A stretch of DNA of 64,000 nt from an uncultured Pseudomonadota bacterium (GCA_900320405.1 OOHM01000002.1:62001-126000); one strand, 5' to 3'. Positions 1 through 8,403 are shown, counted from the stretch's first letter. Notes: generated from the sequence alone by a model not told the origin. Numbers and translations: made by a program.

Positions 1-592
1 ATGCCTCGGAATTAGATAAAACTGTTCCCAATTTCCAATCGTACGGATTAACCTTAAAATCTTTATACAGCAATCCGCGTTTATGCATTTCTTTAATTGC
101 CCATATCACGGATTCCATAAAGTTTTTATCCATGGTGCGATATCCGTAATCATCGCCACCATCAACCCAACGACCAACGCGTTCAATAAATTTCAACCAT
201 TCGTTGGTGTATGTCATAACATCCATTCGACACATATCACAGAACGCCGATATGCCGTCATTTGCAACAATATCTTTAGCGGTGCGACCTTGTTTTTTCT
301 CAACCGATGCCTCGGCCGGCAGACCGTGGCAATCCCACCCCAATGCGCGTTCAACATGGTTGCCACGCATTGTTTGATAACGCGAAACCATATCTTTGAC
401 CGCAGAAACGCCCAGGTGCCCCCAATGGGGCAGACCGTTCGCAAAGGGTGGTCCATCATAAAAACTGAACGGATGACCCTGTTTTGTTTTTTCCAACGAT
501 TTATGAAAAGTATCATCTTTGCGCCAGAACTCTATCATATCATGTTCCAACGACACCAAGTCCGCTTTGGGTTCTGTTTTTGGATATGCCAT
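1..592 (-). CDS. ileS: Isoleucyl-tRNA synthetase, N-terminal part (cut by window edge)
   Basis: This is the first 197 codons of a class I aminoacyl-tRNA synthetase that charges tRNA-Ile in the cytoplasm; the rest lies left of the window. The HIGH signature is present as PHWGH inside FYDGPPFANGLPHWGHL near residues 40-56, followed by GWDCHGLPAE and then a segment ending in GTVLSNSEA. The wording FYDGPPFxxGLPHxGH and WDCHGLPxE is that of the eukaryote-like IleRS2 group rather than the usual bacterial IleRS1; IleRS2 enzymes are known to be poorly sensitive to mupirocin, so natural tolerance is an inference. The ATG at 592 has a GGAG Shine-Dalgarno eight bases upstream. The gene is preceded by a leader peptide rich in Ile codons and a terminator (see 618-699), which predicts control by isoleucine charging. 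Confidence 0.95.
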   Translation of the reverse strand, partial: MAYPKTEPKADLVSLEHDMIEFWRKDDTFHKSLEKTKQGHPFSFYDGPPFANGLPHWGHLGVSAVKDMVSRYQTMRGNHVERALGWDCHGLPAEASVEKKQGRTAKDIVANDGISAFCDMCRMDVMTYTNEWLKFIERVGRWVDGGDDYGYRTMDKNFMESVIWAIKEMHKRGLLYKDFKVNPYDWKLGTVLSNSEA

Positions 593-617
593 CTTTTTTA
601 CTCCGTATTTTTATTAT

Positions 618-640
618 AAAAAACGGGCGCCCACGCGCCC
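618..640 (-). terminator. Attenuator-type terminator in the ileS leader
   Basis: On the minus strand a perfect six-base-pair GC stem (GGGCGC/GCGCCC, arms 635-640 and 625-630, loop 631-634) is followed directly by a run of six U (618-623). It lies between the leader peptide and the ileS start codon. No other minus-strand gene ends upstream, so it most likely acts on the ileS transcript itself. GC-rich segments at 651-666 could pair with the 5' arm as an antiterminator. Confidence 0.7.
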
Positions 641-666
641 CAGCCAACGCCAAAGCGCGCCGCCGG

Positions 667-699
667 TTATCTTATAATAATTATAGTTTTTTTGTTCAT
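667..699 (-). CDS. Putative ileS leader peptide (MNKKTIIIIR)
   Basis: A ten-codon reading frame on the minus strand reads MNKKTIIIIR and then TAA. Its Ile codons are four in a row (ATA ATT ATT ATA), immediately upstream of a GC-rich region that ends in an intrinsic terminator before ileS. This is the layout of ribosome-mediated transcription attenuation: scarcity of charged tRNA-Ile would stall a ribosome on the Ile run and favour read-through. Similar leaders are known for pheST and amino-acid operons; one for ileS is inference here. The start has no strong Shine-Dalgarno, and AT-rich sequence makes Ile codons commoner by chance, so the call rests on the combination with the terminator. Confidence 0.6.
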   Translation of the reverse strand: MNKKTIIIIR

Positions 700-811
700 T
701 GCGTACACTTTAATATATAAAATTTTAAATTTCCAGTATTTTATTATCTTGCATAAAAATATTGACTGATGCACTTTTTGTGGAATAGTTAAAAAGAACA
801 AAGGGATGAAA

Positions 812-1375
812 ATGAAAAATAATAAAAAATTAGATTCATGTTTGGGATATGTCGCGTGGTTTGGTGATTACGCAATTGCGGCCGCAACCGGCGTATTTAT
901 TGCAGGGCGAAAAGTTCGTGAAGATATTATGGATGTGGAAAATATGACAAAATGGGTTCCCGTGTTCAAGACATATAAAAAACATTTTGTTGAGCATGTG
1001 AAAAAACACAACAATGATAAATTGTCTGTACGGGCGTTTACGCGGTATTTCGCGGGTACACAAAAATATAATCCGTTTGTAGAAATTGATAAGAAAAATC
1101 TTGGTGGCATTGTCGACAAGATAAACAACGCATATTGCGTATCATTGACATATTTTGAAGAAACCGAACACCAACGCGCGATGCCACAATCGTGCAAATT
1201 TGATGATTATATCATACAATTTGCATCCGATGGCACCGTGTGGTGCGGTGGCATACGCGGAAACGGATACATAAGTATTGTTGATTATAAGAATAAACAG
1301 ATTAAACCTGTGACACCAATATCACCAGAATTATCCGATTATTTGGCAAAATTGGTTATGCAGAAAGCACGGTAG
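812..1375 (+). CDS. Hypothetical protein
   Basis: A protein of 187 residues that I do not recognise. It starts KNNKKLDSCLGYVAWFGDYAIAAATG-like, has no clear signal peptide, and a weakly hydrophobic stretch near residues 15-33. The C-terminal half contains CKFDDYIIQFASDGTVWCGG, and four cysteines are spread along the chain. The ATG at 812 is preferred over the in-frame ATG at 806 because the AAGGG motif at 801-805 is six bases from the former and abuts the latter. A TTGACT box at 762-767 could be a -35 element. The gene stands alone between the divergent ileS leader and a convergent tRNA. Nothing in the neighbourhood suggests a function. Confidence 0.7.
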   Translation: MKNNKKLDSCLGYVAWFGDYAIAAATGVFIAGRKVREDIMDVENMTKWVPVFKTYKKHFVEHVKKHNNDKLSVRAFTRYFAGTQKYNPFVEIDKKNLGGIVDKINNAYCVSLTYFEETEHQRAMPQSCKFDDYIIQFASDGTVWCGGIRGNGYISIVDYKNKQIKPVTPISPELSDYLAKLVMQKAR

Positions 1376-1454
1376 AATTGCATAACGGCGGCGACAGGTG
1401 TAAAGCAATCGTCACAACCGCGAACTATGCTACGGCGCAACACTGAAAAATTTT

Positions 1455-1480
1455 AAATGCGCACTTTACTGTGCGCATTA
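1455..1480 (-). terminator. Terminator of tRNA-Thr(CGU)
   Basis: Perfect nine-base-pair hairpin (arms 1456-1464 and 1471-1479, six-base loop) immediately downstream of the tRNA on the minus strand, followed by a U-rich tail (TAAAATTTTT). The plus-strand side also has AACAATTTTT, so it may also end transcripts of the gene at 812-1375. Confidence 0.75.
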
Positions 1481-1491
1481 ACAATTTTTCG

Positions 1492-1567
1492 TGGTGCCGG
1501 TGATAAGACTCGAACTTACGACCCCCTCATTACGAATGAGATGCTCTACCAACTGAGCTACACCGGC
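1492..1567 (-). tRNA. tRNA-Thr(CGU)
   Basis: A 76-base cloverleaf with CCA encoded. The acceptor GCCGGTG pairs with CACCGGC; the anticodon stem TCTCA/TGAGG encloses the loop TTCGTAA, giving anticodon CGT, which reads ACG. The T loop is TTCGAGT. It is followed by a strong terminator. Confidence 0.95.
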
Positions 1568-1582
1568 ATTGCGACACACACT

Positions 1583-1996
1583 TTACATAACAATATTCCC
1601 TTTTTCAAGCATTTTGATTGTGGTGCGCCGAATTTTTTCCCACACATCGCCAATTTCACCGACGCGCACCCCCGGGTATACCGGCGTTTCATCATTCACA
1701 CCGAATACGCGACGAAAATCAGGCACGGTTTTTATAACCGTGGCCATTTGTTCCGCTCTTATTTCCCATACCGCACCCGGTGTCATATCGTGACCGGTAT
1801 ATATGCATAATTCCCCGTTCATAAAGTATCCACGCGGGAAATTGTCCATTGCATATCTTATATGCGGATAATGCAAATTTATTAGCATTTCCATATGTCC
1901 GCCGGGAAACCCGTTTGGTGCAACGGTAAGCCCCACATCCGGCATTATTATAAATGCGCGACGCGTTGTATGAAAATCCGTGGCGGAATTTGGCAC
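1583..1996 (-). CDS. Hypothetical protein coupled to thyX
   Basis: A 137-residue cytoplasmic-looking protein of unknown function. It starts with GTG, whose first base is the last base of the thyX stop codon (TAGTG), so translation is probably coupled. It has the sequence PNGFPGGHMEMLINLHYPHIRYAM in its first third and no signal peptide, membrane segment or recognisable motif. Position and overlap make it the second gene of a thyX operon; a role near dTMP synthesis is only guilt by association. I do not recognise the family. Confidence 0.75.
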   Translation of the reverse strand: MPNSATDFHTTRRAFIIMPDVGLTVAPNGFPGGHMEMLINLHYPHIRYAMDNFPRGYFMNGELCIYTGHDMTPGAVWEIRAEQMATVIKTVPDFRRVFGVNDETPVYPGVRVGEIGDVWEKIRRTTIKMLEKGNIVM

Positions 1997-3378
1997 TATA
2001 TCTGTCTTTGTTTGAAATATCCGTTGATTTTGTCATTGATAATATCACGACCACAGCAACGCGGGCCTTCGGGACATTTACCCATAGACAAACACGGTGG
2101 CGTCAAGTATTTCATAAGTTTTGCATTTTGACCGATAAATTGCCCCAAATCACGACGCAGGTCACAAGAAATATGATATATCGCCTCTTGCGCACACCAA
2201 CATGTGCGTTTACCTTGTTCGTGCATAAGTGCGTTTAGGTTTGCGTGTTTATTGTATTCAACCATCGCACCGTACGGCGTAACCGCCAATATCATACCGC
2301 GTGAAAATGTATCCGCCATTAACGAGTAATACATATTCATAAATTTATCAGCGTCTTTCTCTAATCCCGCCGCGTTCAATAACGGGGGCAGGTAAAAATA
2401 ACCAGTAAATTGCGGTTCTGAACGCTGTATACTGCGGTGGCGTTGGTCTTGACCCATTGTTGCACCGGCATCAACGTGAATTTTACTGTCCACATACATC
2501 AAAGAATTATTCATATATCGCGGATGAAATTGCAATGTATCCGCCATATCAGGCGATTTGTTTTCTACAAACATTTTATCATCATATTTATAGTCCAGTA
2601 ATGTAAATTCTGGACGTGTTTTTATTCCACGATAATTTTCAGATGCAAAAAATTTCGATACATAGTTATGTACAGGTGCCTGTTTGGCCGAATCAAACAT
2701 ATATTTAATTTTTGGGTCATCCCGCATTGCCAATTCGGCCATTTGGTTCACTGCGTCACGCATTTCCGTTGTCCATGCCGTACGATACAATGTAAACAGC
2801 GTGGCAAGGTCAATCGTGTAATCCAACGCCGTTGGCGCAATCATTGACACAAACATACGCAATTGTTCCTGGGCAAATTTTGGGGCATTTTGTTCAACAT
2901 ATTTTTCAGATGCGTATGGCCGTTCACGGTGAATTGCATCACGCGCAAGTTCGGTCACACGATTTTTGTTTTTTGCATAAACATCCAAACCGTTTTCAAT
3001 AAAATCGCATGCCGCATTTATATTATAATCAGATACTTCCGGGTGATATGTTTTTAATGTATTCTTGATTGCGGCCATATCTGGGTTATCGTACATTTTT
3101 GAAAAACGACCTGAACGTTGGTCTGTATTGTAAAATGGCGCGGTCAGGTGCAAACCAAAAACAACACTGGACACCGGGATACCGTCAATATTGAATGTGT
3201 AATAATTATGTTCCAATGTGGTGTGATGACCGGTCTTAAACAGGCGGTTTTCAACATCAATTGTTTCACCCAATTCCGGAACATCCGCCGCATAACATGT
3301 GCGTGCCGCGTGTGATGCCAGAATAGTTGGTTCAACATCTGTGCCGGCGATTTTTTTAACTTTGATAATATCTGACAT
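1996..3378 (-). CDS. thyX: Flavin-dependent thymidylate synthase, long two-domain form
   Basis: ThyX makes dTMP from dUMP using FAD, NADPH and methylene-tetrahydrofolate. At 460 residues it is about twice the usual 220-300. The N-terminal half has a ThyX-like layout around residues 50-95 (HHTTLEHNYYTFNIDGIPVS, then a degenerate motif ending QRSGRFSKMY). The C-terminal half carries a better signature at about 312-320, QRHRSIQRS, resembling the family's RHRxxSxxxxSxR loop, and then NALMHEQGKRTCWCAQEAIYH-like sequence. This suggests a duplicated ThyX fold with one half decayed. The C-terminus is cysteine-rich (PPCLSMGKCPEGPRCCG, about 427-443) and could bind metal. Chlamydial ThyX proteins are also long. 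The start has an AAAGGA Shine-Dalgarno. It is followed by the coupled gene at 1583-1996. Confidence 0.85.
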   Translation of the reverse strand: MSDIIKVKKIAGTDVEPTILASHAARTCYAADVPELGETIDVENRLFKTGHHTTLEHNYYTFNIDGIPVSSVVFGLHLTAPFYNTDQRSGRFSKMYDNPDMAAIKNTLKTYHPEVSDYNINAACDFIENGLDVYAKNKNRVTELARDAIHRERPYASEKYVEQNAPKFAQEQLRMFVSMIAPTALDYTIDLATLFTLYRTAWTTEMRDAVNQMAELAMRDDPKIKYMFDSAKQAPVHNYVSKFFASENYRGIKTRPEFTLLDYKYDDKMFVENKSPDMADTLQFHPRYMNNSLMYVDSKIHVDAGATMGQDQRHRSIQRSEPQFTGYFYLPPLLNAAGLEKDADKFMNMYYSLMADTFSRGMILAVTPYGAMVEYNKHANLNALMHEQGKRTCWCAQEAIYHISCDLRRDLGQFIGQNAKLMKYLTPPCLSMGKCPEGPRCCGRDIINDKINGYFKQRQI

Positions 3379-3444
3379 ATTTAATCCTTTCGTTTTTGTT
3401 TTTTATTACAACATTTTCGCAGATTTTCAACGGTTTTTTGTAAA

Positions 3445-3475
3445 AAATTATCAAAAAGACCGGCAAGTGCCGGTC
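3445..3475 (-). terminator. Terminator of the rpmI-rplT-pheS-pheT operon
   Basis: On the minus strand an eight-base-pair hairpin (GACCGGCA/TGCCGGTC, 3458-3475, two-base loop) is followed by TTTTTGATAATTTTTT. It lies 32 bases after the pheT stop and upstream of thyX, so thyX needs its own promoter in 3379-3440. Confidence 0.85.
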
Positions 3476-3506
3476 AAAACGACAAAAATATTCAAAAATG
3501 CCGGTA

Positions 3507-5813
3507 TTATTTATCGCGTACATGTGCGGGGCATTTCTTTTCCACCGCCGCGATTATATCAGCGTGCATTTTGCTCAGATCTTCTTCTGTCATTTTGTTG
3601 GTTGGTGTAAATGTAATCGTAAACGCGACGGACTTTTTACCGTCCGGCATTTCAAACGAATCAAATACAACCGCGCTTGATATCGGGTTTGTGGCATAGC
3701 GCGCCGCCGCAACTAATTTTTCCGCCGGAAAATCACTTGGTACAACAAACGCAAAGTCGCGTGTTATCGGTTGGAATTCACTCATCATAATCGGGCCGTG
3801 TGGTAAAACCCTGTGTGGCAGGTTTTCTATGTTTTCAATAATTCCAACGCACACATTTGTTTTTATCTTTAATTTTTTCGCAACCGACGGGTGTAATTCG
3901 CCAAATTCACCCAAAACTTTTTTGCCTTGGACAATTTTTCCGTACCGATATGGGTGCGCCCAAAGCGGCGGGTTTTCTGTATCGATTGTAAAGTTTTGTC
4001 CATTTAACAATGATACAATATCCGCCTTGACATCGTATATATCAACACTGCGATTCCGTTTTTGCCAATGTTTTGGTGATGTCACACCGGTTCGAACAAT
4101 TGCGATTTCGGTATGTTGTTGGTTCGGCATATCGCCATCAAACACGGTGCCAAGTTCAAACAAATTCAAATCTGGATATCCGCGTTTTTCATTATTCGCA
4201 ACCGCATTCAGTAATATACCAAGCAATGAATTTCGCGCCGTATCAAAATCAGATATAATTGGATTTGCCACGCGAATAATCGGTTTATCTGATAATATTT
4301 CTTCTGTACGCGAATTACCAAATCCGTACGAACGACATTCGTTTAATCCGCGCGCCGCCAAAGATTTCTTCACTATCAAATCAAAATCATCACTGTGACG
4401 CGCATCACCCGTTGTATGCGCATCGTTTTGGGCAATTCTGTCATATCCATATATACGAATCAAATCTGCCACAACTGTTTCAGGTATTGCAACATCGACA
4501 CGCGCAGATGGCGCAGTTATTTCCCATATTTTACCGGTGAATTTGCCAGTGTACCCCAAACGCGTCAAGATATCACGCATATCATCAACAGACATTTCCA
4601 AACCCGTCCGTTTAGCAAACGCGTCCGGAGAATATTTAATTACCGGGTTTGTTGGCGAATCATCACCAGATGCCGAAAAACCAACTATTTTTCCACCGCA
4701 CGCGTCGGTTATAATTTTGACCGCACACATCAATGCAGGACCGGTTATTGTTGGGTCTATGCCGCGCTCATATCGATATGATGCATCGGTTGATATACCA
4801 AGACGTTTAGATGTTTTACGAACACACACCGGGTCAAAATATGCGCTTTCCAAAATAATGTTTTTTGTTTTATCACCGGTCATACCGCGCGCACCACCAA
4901 TCACACCCGCCAATGCCAAAATACCATTATCATCCGCAATAACCATATCTGTCGATGTCAATTTATGTTTATTTCCAAACAGGTCGGTAAATTCTTCGCC
5001 ATCGGTTGCCAATCGCACTGTTATATTACCAACAATTTCATCGGCATCAAAGCAATGCATTGGTTGCGCCATATCATAGCAAATATAATTTGTTGCATCG
5101 ATTGGTGCATTTTTCGGGTTGATTCCAATTGCACGCAAACGATTTGCAATTTTTGTATTTGACGGACAAACGTGTATACCGTGAATTTCCGCCAATTTAT
5201 ACGCACGACATTTGTCTGTTTTAATTTCAACATTGCGTGCAGAACCCGACACTTTGAACACATCATCATGTGGTGCAATAAATTCACCTGCACCGGCCGC
5301 GGCCAAATCGCGCGCCACACCGCGCACCGCCAAATAATCCGGCCGGTTTGGTGTGATACCCGCATCAAACACAATGGGGCAATCAATTACCGGTGAACCG
5401 ATTTTTGTGTTTTCCGGTAATTCGATAATTCCACTGTGGTCATCATTTATACCAAGTTCACGACCACTGCACATCATTCCATTTGACACAACACCGCGCA
5501 ATTTTCCGCTTTCGATTTTGTGTCCTTCGATAACACAACCGGGGGTGGCCAACGCAGATATTAAACCCACGCGCGCGTTTGGGGCGCCACATACAACCTG
5601 GCGCAGAGAAGGGGACCCGTCATCAACCATTAAAACATGCAAATGGTCACTGTTTTCATGGGGTTTACATTCTACAATTTTTGCCGCAATCGGTGACACC
5701 GGCACGGTCAATTCTTCGACTTCCAGTCCCGTCCGTGTAAGTGTATCTGCAATTTGTTCTGCAGATAAATTTGTCTTTAAATAATCACGCAACCAATCAA
5801 ATGTCCATTTCAT
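3507..5813 (-). CDS. pheT: Phenylalanyl-tRNA synthetase beta subunit
   Basis: The beta subunit of the cytoplasmic alpha2-beta2 synthetase that charges tRNA-Phe. At 768 residues it is close to the usual 780-800. The N-terminus MKWTFDWLRDYL begins the typical beta fold; residues about 40-150 form the EMAP-like tRNA-binding domain (PHENSDHLHVLMVDDG, VVCGAPNARVG, SNGMMCSGRELG); a B3/B4 editing region and B5 domain follow (TPNRPDYLAVRGVARDLAAAG, TDASYRYERGIDP), and a C-terminal anticodon-binding ferredoxin-like domain ends the chain (TRDFAFVVPSDFPAEKL). It starts 15 bases after the pheS stop and is the last gene of the rpmI-rplT-pheS-pheT operon, with a terminator directly after it. Confidence 0.97.
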   Translation of the reverse strand: MKWTFDWLRDYLKTNLSAEQIADTLTRTGLEVEELTVPVSPIAAKIVECKPHENSDHLHVLMVDDGSPSLRQVVCGAPNARVGLISALATPGCVIEGHKIESGKLRGVVSNGMMCSGRELGINDDHSGIIELPENTKIGSPVIDCPIVFDAGITPNRPDYLAVRGVARDLAAAGAGEFIAPHDDVFKVSGSARNVEIKTDKCRAYKLAEIHGIHVCPSNTKIANRLRAIGINPKNAPIDATNYICYDMAQPMHCFDADEIVGNITVRLATDGEEFTDLFGNKHKLTSTDMVIADDNGILALAGVIGGARGMTGDKTKNIILESAYFDPVCVRKTSKRLGISTDASYRYERGIDPTITGPALMCAVKIITDACGGKIVGFSASGDDSPTNPVIKYSPDAFAKRTGLEMSVDDMRDILTRLGYTGKFTGKIWEITAPSARVDVAIPETVVADLIRIYGYDRIAQNDAHTTGDARHSDDFDLIVKKSLAARGLNECRSYGFGNSRTEEILSDKPIIRVANPIISDFDTARNSLLGILLNAVANNEKRGYPDLNLFELGTVFDGDMPNQQHTEIAIVRTGVTSPKHWQKRNRSVDIYDVKADIVSLLNGQNFTIDTENPPLWAHPYRYGKIVQGKKVLGEFGELHPSVAKKLKIKTNVCVGIIENIENLPHRVLPHGPIMMSEFQPITRDFAFVVPSDFPAEKLVAAARYATNPISSAVVFDSFEMPDGKKSVAFTITFTPTNKMTEEDLSKMHADIIAAVEKKCPAHVRDK

Positions 5814-5828
5814 ATCAATACCCCTATA

Positions 5829-6779
5829 TTAAAAGCCACACGATTTTAACCACCGAACATCATTGCCATATAAATCACGCAAATCCGGCAGGTTATATTT
5901 CAACATTGCGAGTCTATCCCAACCAAATCCAAACGCGAAACCCTGATATTCATCTGGGTTAACACCGCAATTACGCAGAACATTTGGATGAACCATACCC
6001 GCACCCATCATTTCTAACCATCTGTCGCCGTTCCATTTCATATCAACCTCGATAGATGGATCGGTAAAAGGAAAGTATGACGGACGAATACGCAATTCAA
6101 CATTATCTAATTCAAAAAACCGTTTAAAAAATGCGCGTATATCACCGATTAAATCGGACAGTGTAACGTTTTTATCTATGTACAGCCCTTCAATTTGACC
6201 AAACATTGGACCGTGTGTCGCATCCATTTCTTTGCGGTATGTTGAACCAACGGCGAACATCTTGATTGGCACACCACCAGATTCCATCGCACGAATTTGA
6301 ACCGCCGATGTTTGTGTGCGCATAACATTTCCATTTGGTAAAAAGAATGTATCCTGCATATCACGCGCCGGATGATATGCCGGTGTATTCAATGCGGTAA
6401 AATTATGCCAATCATCTTCGATTTCTGGTCCAGTATGACGTGTATAACCAAACGATTCCAATATTTTTGATATTTCGTGCAAACTTTGTGTCAATGGATG
6501 AATTGTGCCACGATTTTCCGGTTCGGCATTTAACGACACATCCAATTTTTCATTCGCCAATGTCGCGTTTAATGCCGCGTTTTCCAATTTGGCCTGTTTA
6601 TTTTTGAATAATTCGCGCAATTCGGTGTTTTCACGGTTTAATTCTGCACGCGCATCGTTATCCAGATTTTTCATATCGCGCAATCGCGCCGTCATTGTAC
6701 CGTTTTTACCAAACACAGACGCATAAAGTTCCTGTAATTCATTTAACGATTTTATTTGTTCAATTTGCTGTTTCAACAT
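5829..6779 (-). CDS. pheS: Phenylalanyl-tRNA synthetase alpha subunit
   Basis: The catalytic alpha subunit. It is 316 residues, a little shorter than the usual 325-350. An N-terminal coiled coil (about 1-85) is followed by the class II catalytic domain with motif 2 (STYRKEMDATHGPMFGQIEGLYID) and motif 3 (GFAFGFGWDRLAMLKY). The ATG at 6779 is chosen because it starts the family's N-terminal helix and has AAAGG eight bases upstream; the frame is open further upstream from a TTG at 6842, but that would add an unrelated hairpin-forming segment. An imperfect GC hairpin lies just upstream at about 6804-6825. The gene is in the rpmI-rplT-pheS-pheT operon. Confidence 0.96.
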   Translation of the reverse strand: MLKQQIEQIKSLNELQELYASVFGKNGTMTARLRDMKNLDNDARAELNRENTELRELFKNKQAKLENAALNATLANEKLDVSLNAEPENRGTIHPLTQSLHEISKILESFGYTRHTGPEIEDDWHNFTALNTPAYHPARDMQDTFFLPNGNVMRTQTSAVQIRAMESGGVPIKMFAVGSTYRKEMDATHGPMFGQIEGLYIDKNVTLSDLIGDIRAFFKRFFELDNVELRIRPSYFPFTDPSIEVDMKWNGDRWLEMMGAGMVHPNVLRNCGVNPDEYQGFAFGFGWDRLAMLKYNLPDLRDLYGNDVRWLKSCGF

Positions 6780-6856
6780 AATTTTACCTTTTAATAAATA
6801 CGGGGTCGCATACGCGGCCCCATAATCATAAACAAAAAACAATTTGCCGCCAAGGG

Positions 6857-7222
6857 TTATTTTTCACCCTTGATAAATCGTTTTGCGGTATCGACCAATT
6901 TGGTGAAGTTTTTATCACCAGCATATGCCATTTCCGCCAAAACTTTGCGGTCCAGTTCAATGCCCGCCTTGCGCAGGCCGTTCATAAACTGGCTGTATGT
7001 GATACCCGATGGACGAACCGCCGCATTGATGCGGACAATCCATAACGAACGAAAATCACGTTTTTTGGCGCGGCGATCGCGATATGCGTATTGACCCGCC
7101 TTTTCAGATTTTTCGCGTGCGGCACGATATGTGCTGCTGTGACGACCAAGATAACCCTTGGCGCGTTCTAATATTTTATTATGTTTTTGACGAACCGTTG
7201 TTCCACGTTTTACCCTTGCCAT
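6857..7222 (-). CDS. rplT: 50S ribosomal protein bL20
   Basis: bL20 binds 23S rRNA early in large-subunit assembly. The 121-residue, Arg/Lys-rich protein begins [24 protein letters not shown] and contains [19 protein letters not shown] and LWIVRINAA motifs and the C-terminal globular domain; length is normal. It lies 12 bases after rpmI and before pheS, the classical order. A hairpin (CAAGGGT/ACCCTTG, 6851-6872) overlaps its stop codon, but the U-run follows 11 bases later, so it is at best a weak terminator and transcription probably continues into pheS. No infC precedes the pair in this genome region. Confidence 0.97.
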   Translation of the reverse strand: MARVKRGTTVRQKHNKILERAKGYLGRHSSTYRAAREKSEKAGQYAYRDRRAKKRDFRSLWIVRINAAVRPSGITYSQFMNGLRKAGIELDRKVLAEMAYAGDKNFTKLVDTAKRFIKGEK

Positions 7223-7234
7223 TTTCGCCCCCTT

Positions 7235-7438
7235 TTATTTCAAACCATACGGAGCCAGGATTTTAGCCTGGGCCACCATGTTTTCATTCAGATATTGCGG
7301 TTTAGAACCGGCGTTATTTGCACGCGCGGATTTTTTACGCAACAGTTTTTTGTGGGCGTTTCTGCGAACGTTGATTTTACCGGTCGCGGTCACTCTTGCA
7401 CGCTTTTTCAAGTATGACTTTGTTTTTAATTTTGGCAT
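7235..7438 (-). CDS. rpmI: 50S ribosomal protein bL35
   Basis: A 67-residue basic ribosomal protein beginning MPKLKTKSYLKKRARVTATGK, the standard bL35 start, with RRNAHKKLLRKKSARA in the middle. It has an AGAGG Shine-Dalgarno. It is the first gene of the operon with rplT, pheS and pheT. In many bacteria infC precedes rpmI; here the divergent mreC is next, so infC is elsewhere and the operon must have its own promoter in 7439-7578. Confidence 0.96.
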   Translation of the reverse strand: MPKLKTKSYLKKRARVTATGKINVRRNAHKKLLRKKSARANNAGSKPQYLNENMVAQAKILAPYGLK

Positions 7439-7504
7439 TTTTAACCTCTTGTTTTTAATAATCTTTATGGCAATGCCTTGCCATTTCAGACCGTTTAACA
7501 GGCG

Positions 7505-7533
7505 TATTCTGACATAAATAAACGAAAAATCAA
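7505..7533 (-). promoter_or_regulatory. Possible promoter of the rpmI operon
   Basis: Minus-strand -35 TTGATT (7528-7533) and -10 AGAATA (7505-7510) are separated by 17 bases. The resulting leader of about 60 bases contains a perfect hairpin TGGCAA/TTGCCA (7468-7483) about 30 bases upstream of rpmI. Whether that hairpin takes part in L20-type autoregulation is not visible from the sequence. Confidence 0.45.
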
Positions 7534-7578
7534 GTTTTTATTGAATAATAATTTTTTTCTGGTTAAACTGAACCACAA

Positions 7579-8403
7579 ATGAACCCGAAAAAAACATCTT
7601 CCAGATTGCACACAATTATAAAATCCGCAATTGTTGCGGCGATTTTGCCATTCGTATTCGTGTATATTGTGGTCGCAAAACCTGATTATCGCATTATGAA
7701 CGGGTTGGCGCATATCGCAATGCCGATTGTGAACGGGGCGGGTGATTTGGTGACCTGGCCAATACGGGCGGGCGGAAAAATTATTAAAAAGGTTAGTAAA
7801 ATATCTAACTTGGAACAAGAAAACGAAGAATTACGTGCACGCCTTGACCAGGCATTGGCCGATAAAAATCGGTGCGATATCGCATTACTTGAAAATCAAG
7901 AATTGGAACGCGAATTGGATATTGTTCGAAACACCCCGTATGCCAGTGTCGTTGCAGATGTTGTTTTTGATAATTCTGCATTGCACCACGGAACATTTCT
8001 GGTAAACCGTGGGGCGCGTGACGGGATTGAGGCGGGTATGGTCGTTGTTTCTTTTGATAATACATTGGCCGGTATAGTGATTGATGCGGCACCAAGTTTT
8101 GCGCGTGTGCGATCATTGATAGATTCTAATACCAATATTGCGGTACGTGTTGCAGGTTCCGAAGTTTATGGATTTTTATCTGGAAACGGTTCCGATACCC
8201 CAACAATCGGTTTTTTCAATGACCATAAATTTCAACCGGATGCGGGCGTTAAATTGGTGACCAGTGGTATCAGTGGTGTTTTACCACCAGACATATTCGT
8301 TGGAAAAATGAAAAACGATTCGGATGTCGATGTTATGACACCACGTGAATTATCACGCGTTATGGTGTTAAAATTTAATTCTGATAAAAACACATACAAA
8401 TGA
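7579..8403 (+). CDS. mreC: Rod shape-determining protein MreC
   Basis: MreC is a periplasmic scaffold of the elongasome that links cytoskeletal MreB to the wall synthases. The 274-residue protein has one N-terminal membrane segment (about 14-34), a coiled coil (about 75-110, NLEQENEELRARLDQAL) and the beta-barrel domain (about 120-265) with the family phrases FLVNRGARDGIEAGMVV, VRSLIDSNTNIAVRV and LVTSGISGVLPPDIFVG. Length is typical. It starts the gene run mreC-mreD-mrdA-rodA-topA-dnaG. No Shine-Dalgarno is visible before the ATG; a TTAAAC box 11 bases upstream might be a -10, giving an almost leaderless mRNA. mreB is not in the window. Confidence 0.93.
   Translation: MNPKKTSSRLHTIIKSAIVAAILPFVFVYIVVAKPDYRIMNGLAHIAMPIVNGAGDLVTWPIRAGGKIIKKVSKISNLEQENEELRARLDQALADKNRCDIALLENQELERELDIVRNTPYASVVADVVFDNSALHHGTFLVNRGARDGIEAGMVVVSFDNTLAGIVIDAAPSFARVRSLIDSNTNIAVRVAGSEVYGFLSGNGSDTPTIGFFNDHKFQPDAGVKLVTSGISGVLPPDIFVGKMKNDSDVDVMTPRELSRVMVLKFNSDKNTYK

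Noticed and set aside
1457..1810. Plus-strand open frame across tRNA-Thr
   Set aside because: It overlaps the tRNA and its terminator and is antisense to the thyX-coupled gene; there is no ribosome site.
3829..5784. Several long plus-strand frames opposite pheT
   Set aside because: They lie within a fully conserved pheT and have no family resemblance; they result from pheT codon bias.
6780..6842. An N-terminal extension of pheS, or a PheM-like leader peptide starting FFVYDY
   Set aside because: It needs a TTG start with no Shine-Dalgarno, is in frame with pheS, and has only two Phe codons; the ATG at 6779 has AAAGG at the right distance and begins the family N-terminus.
6851..6872. Hairpin at the end of rplT as a strong terminator
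   Set aside because: The U-run is 11 bases beyond the stem, and pheS follows at the usual operon distance with a good ribosome site.
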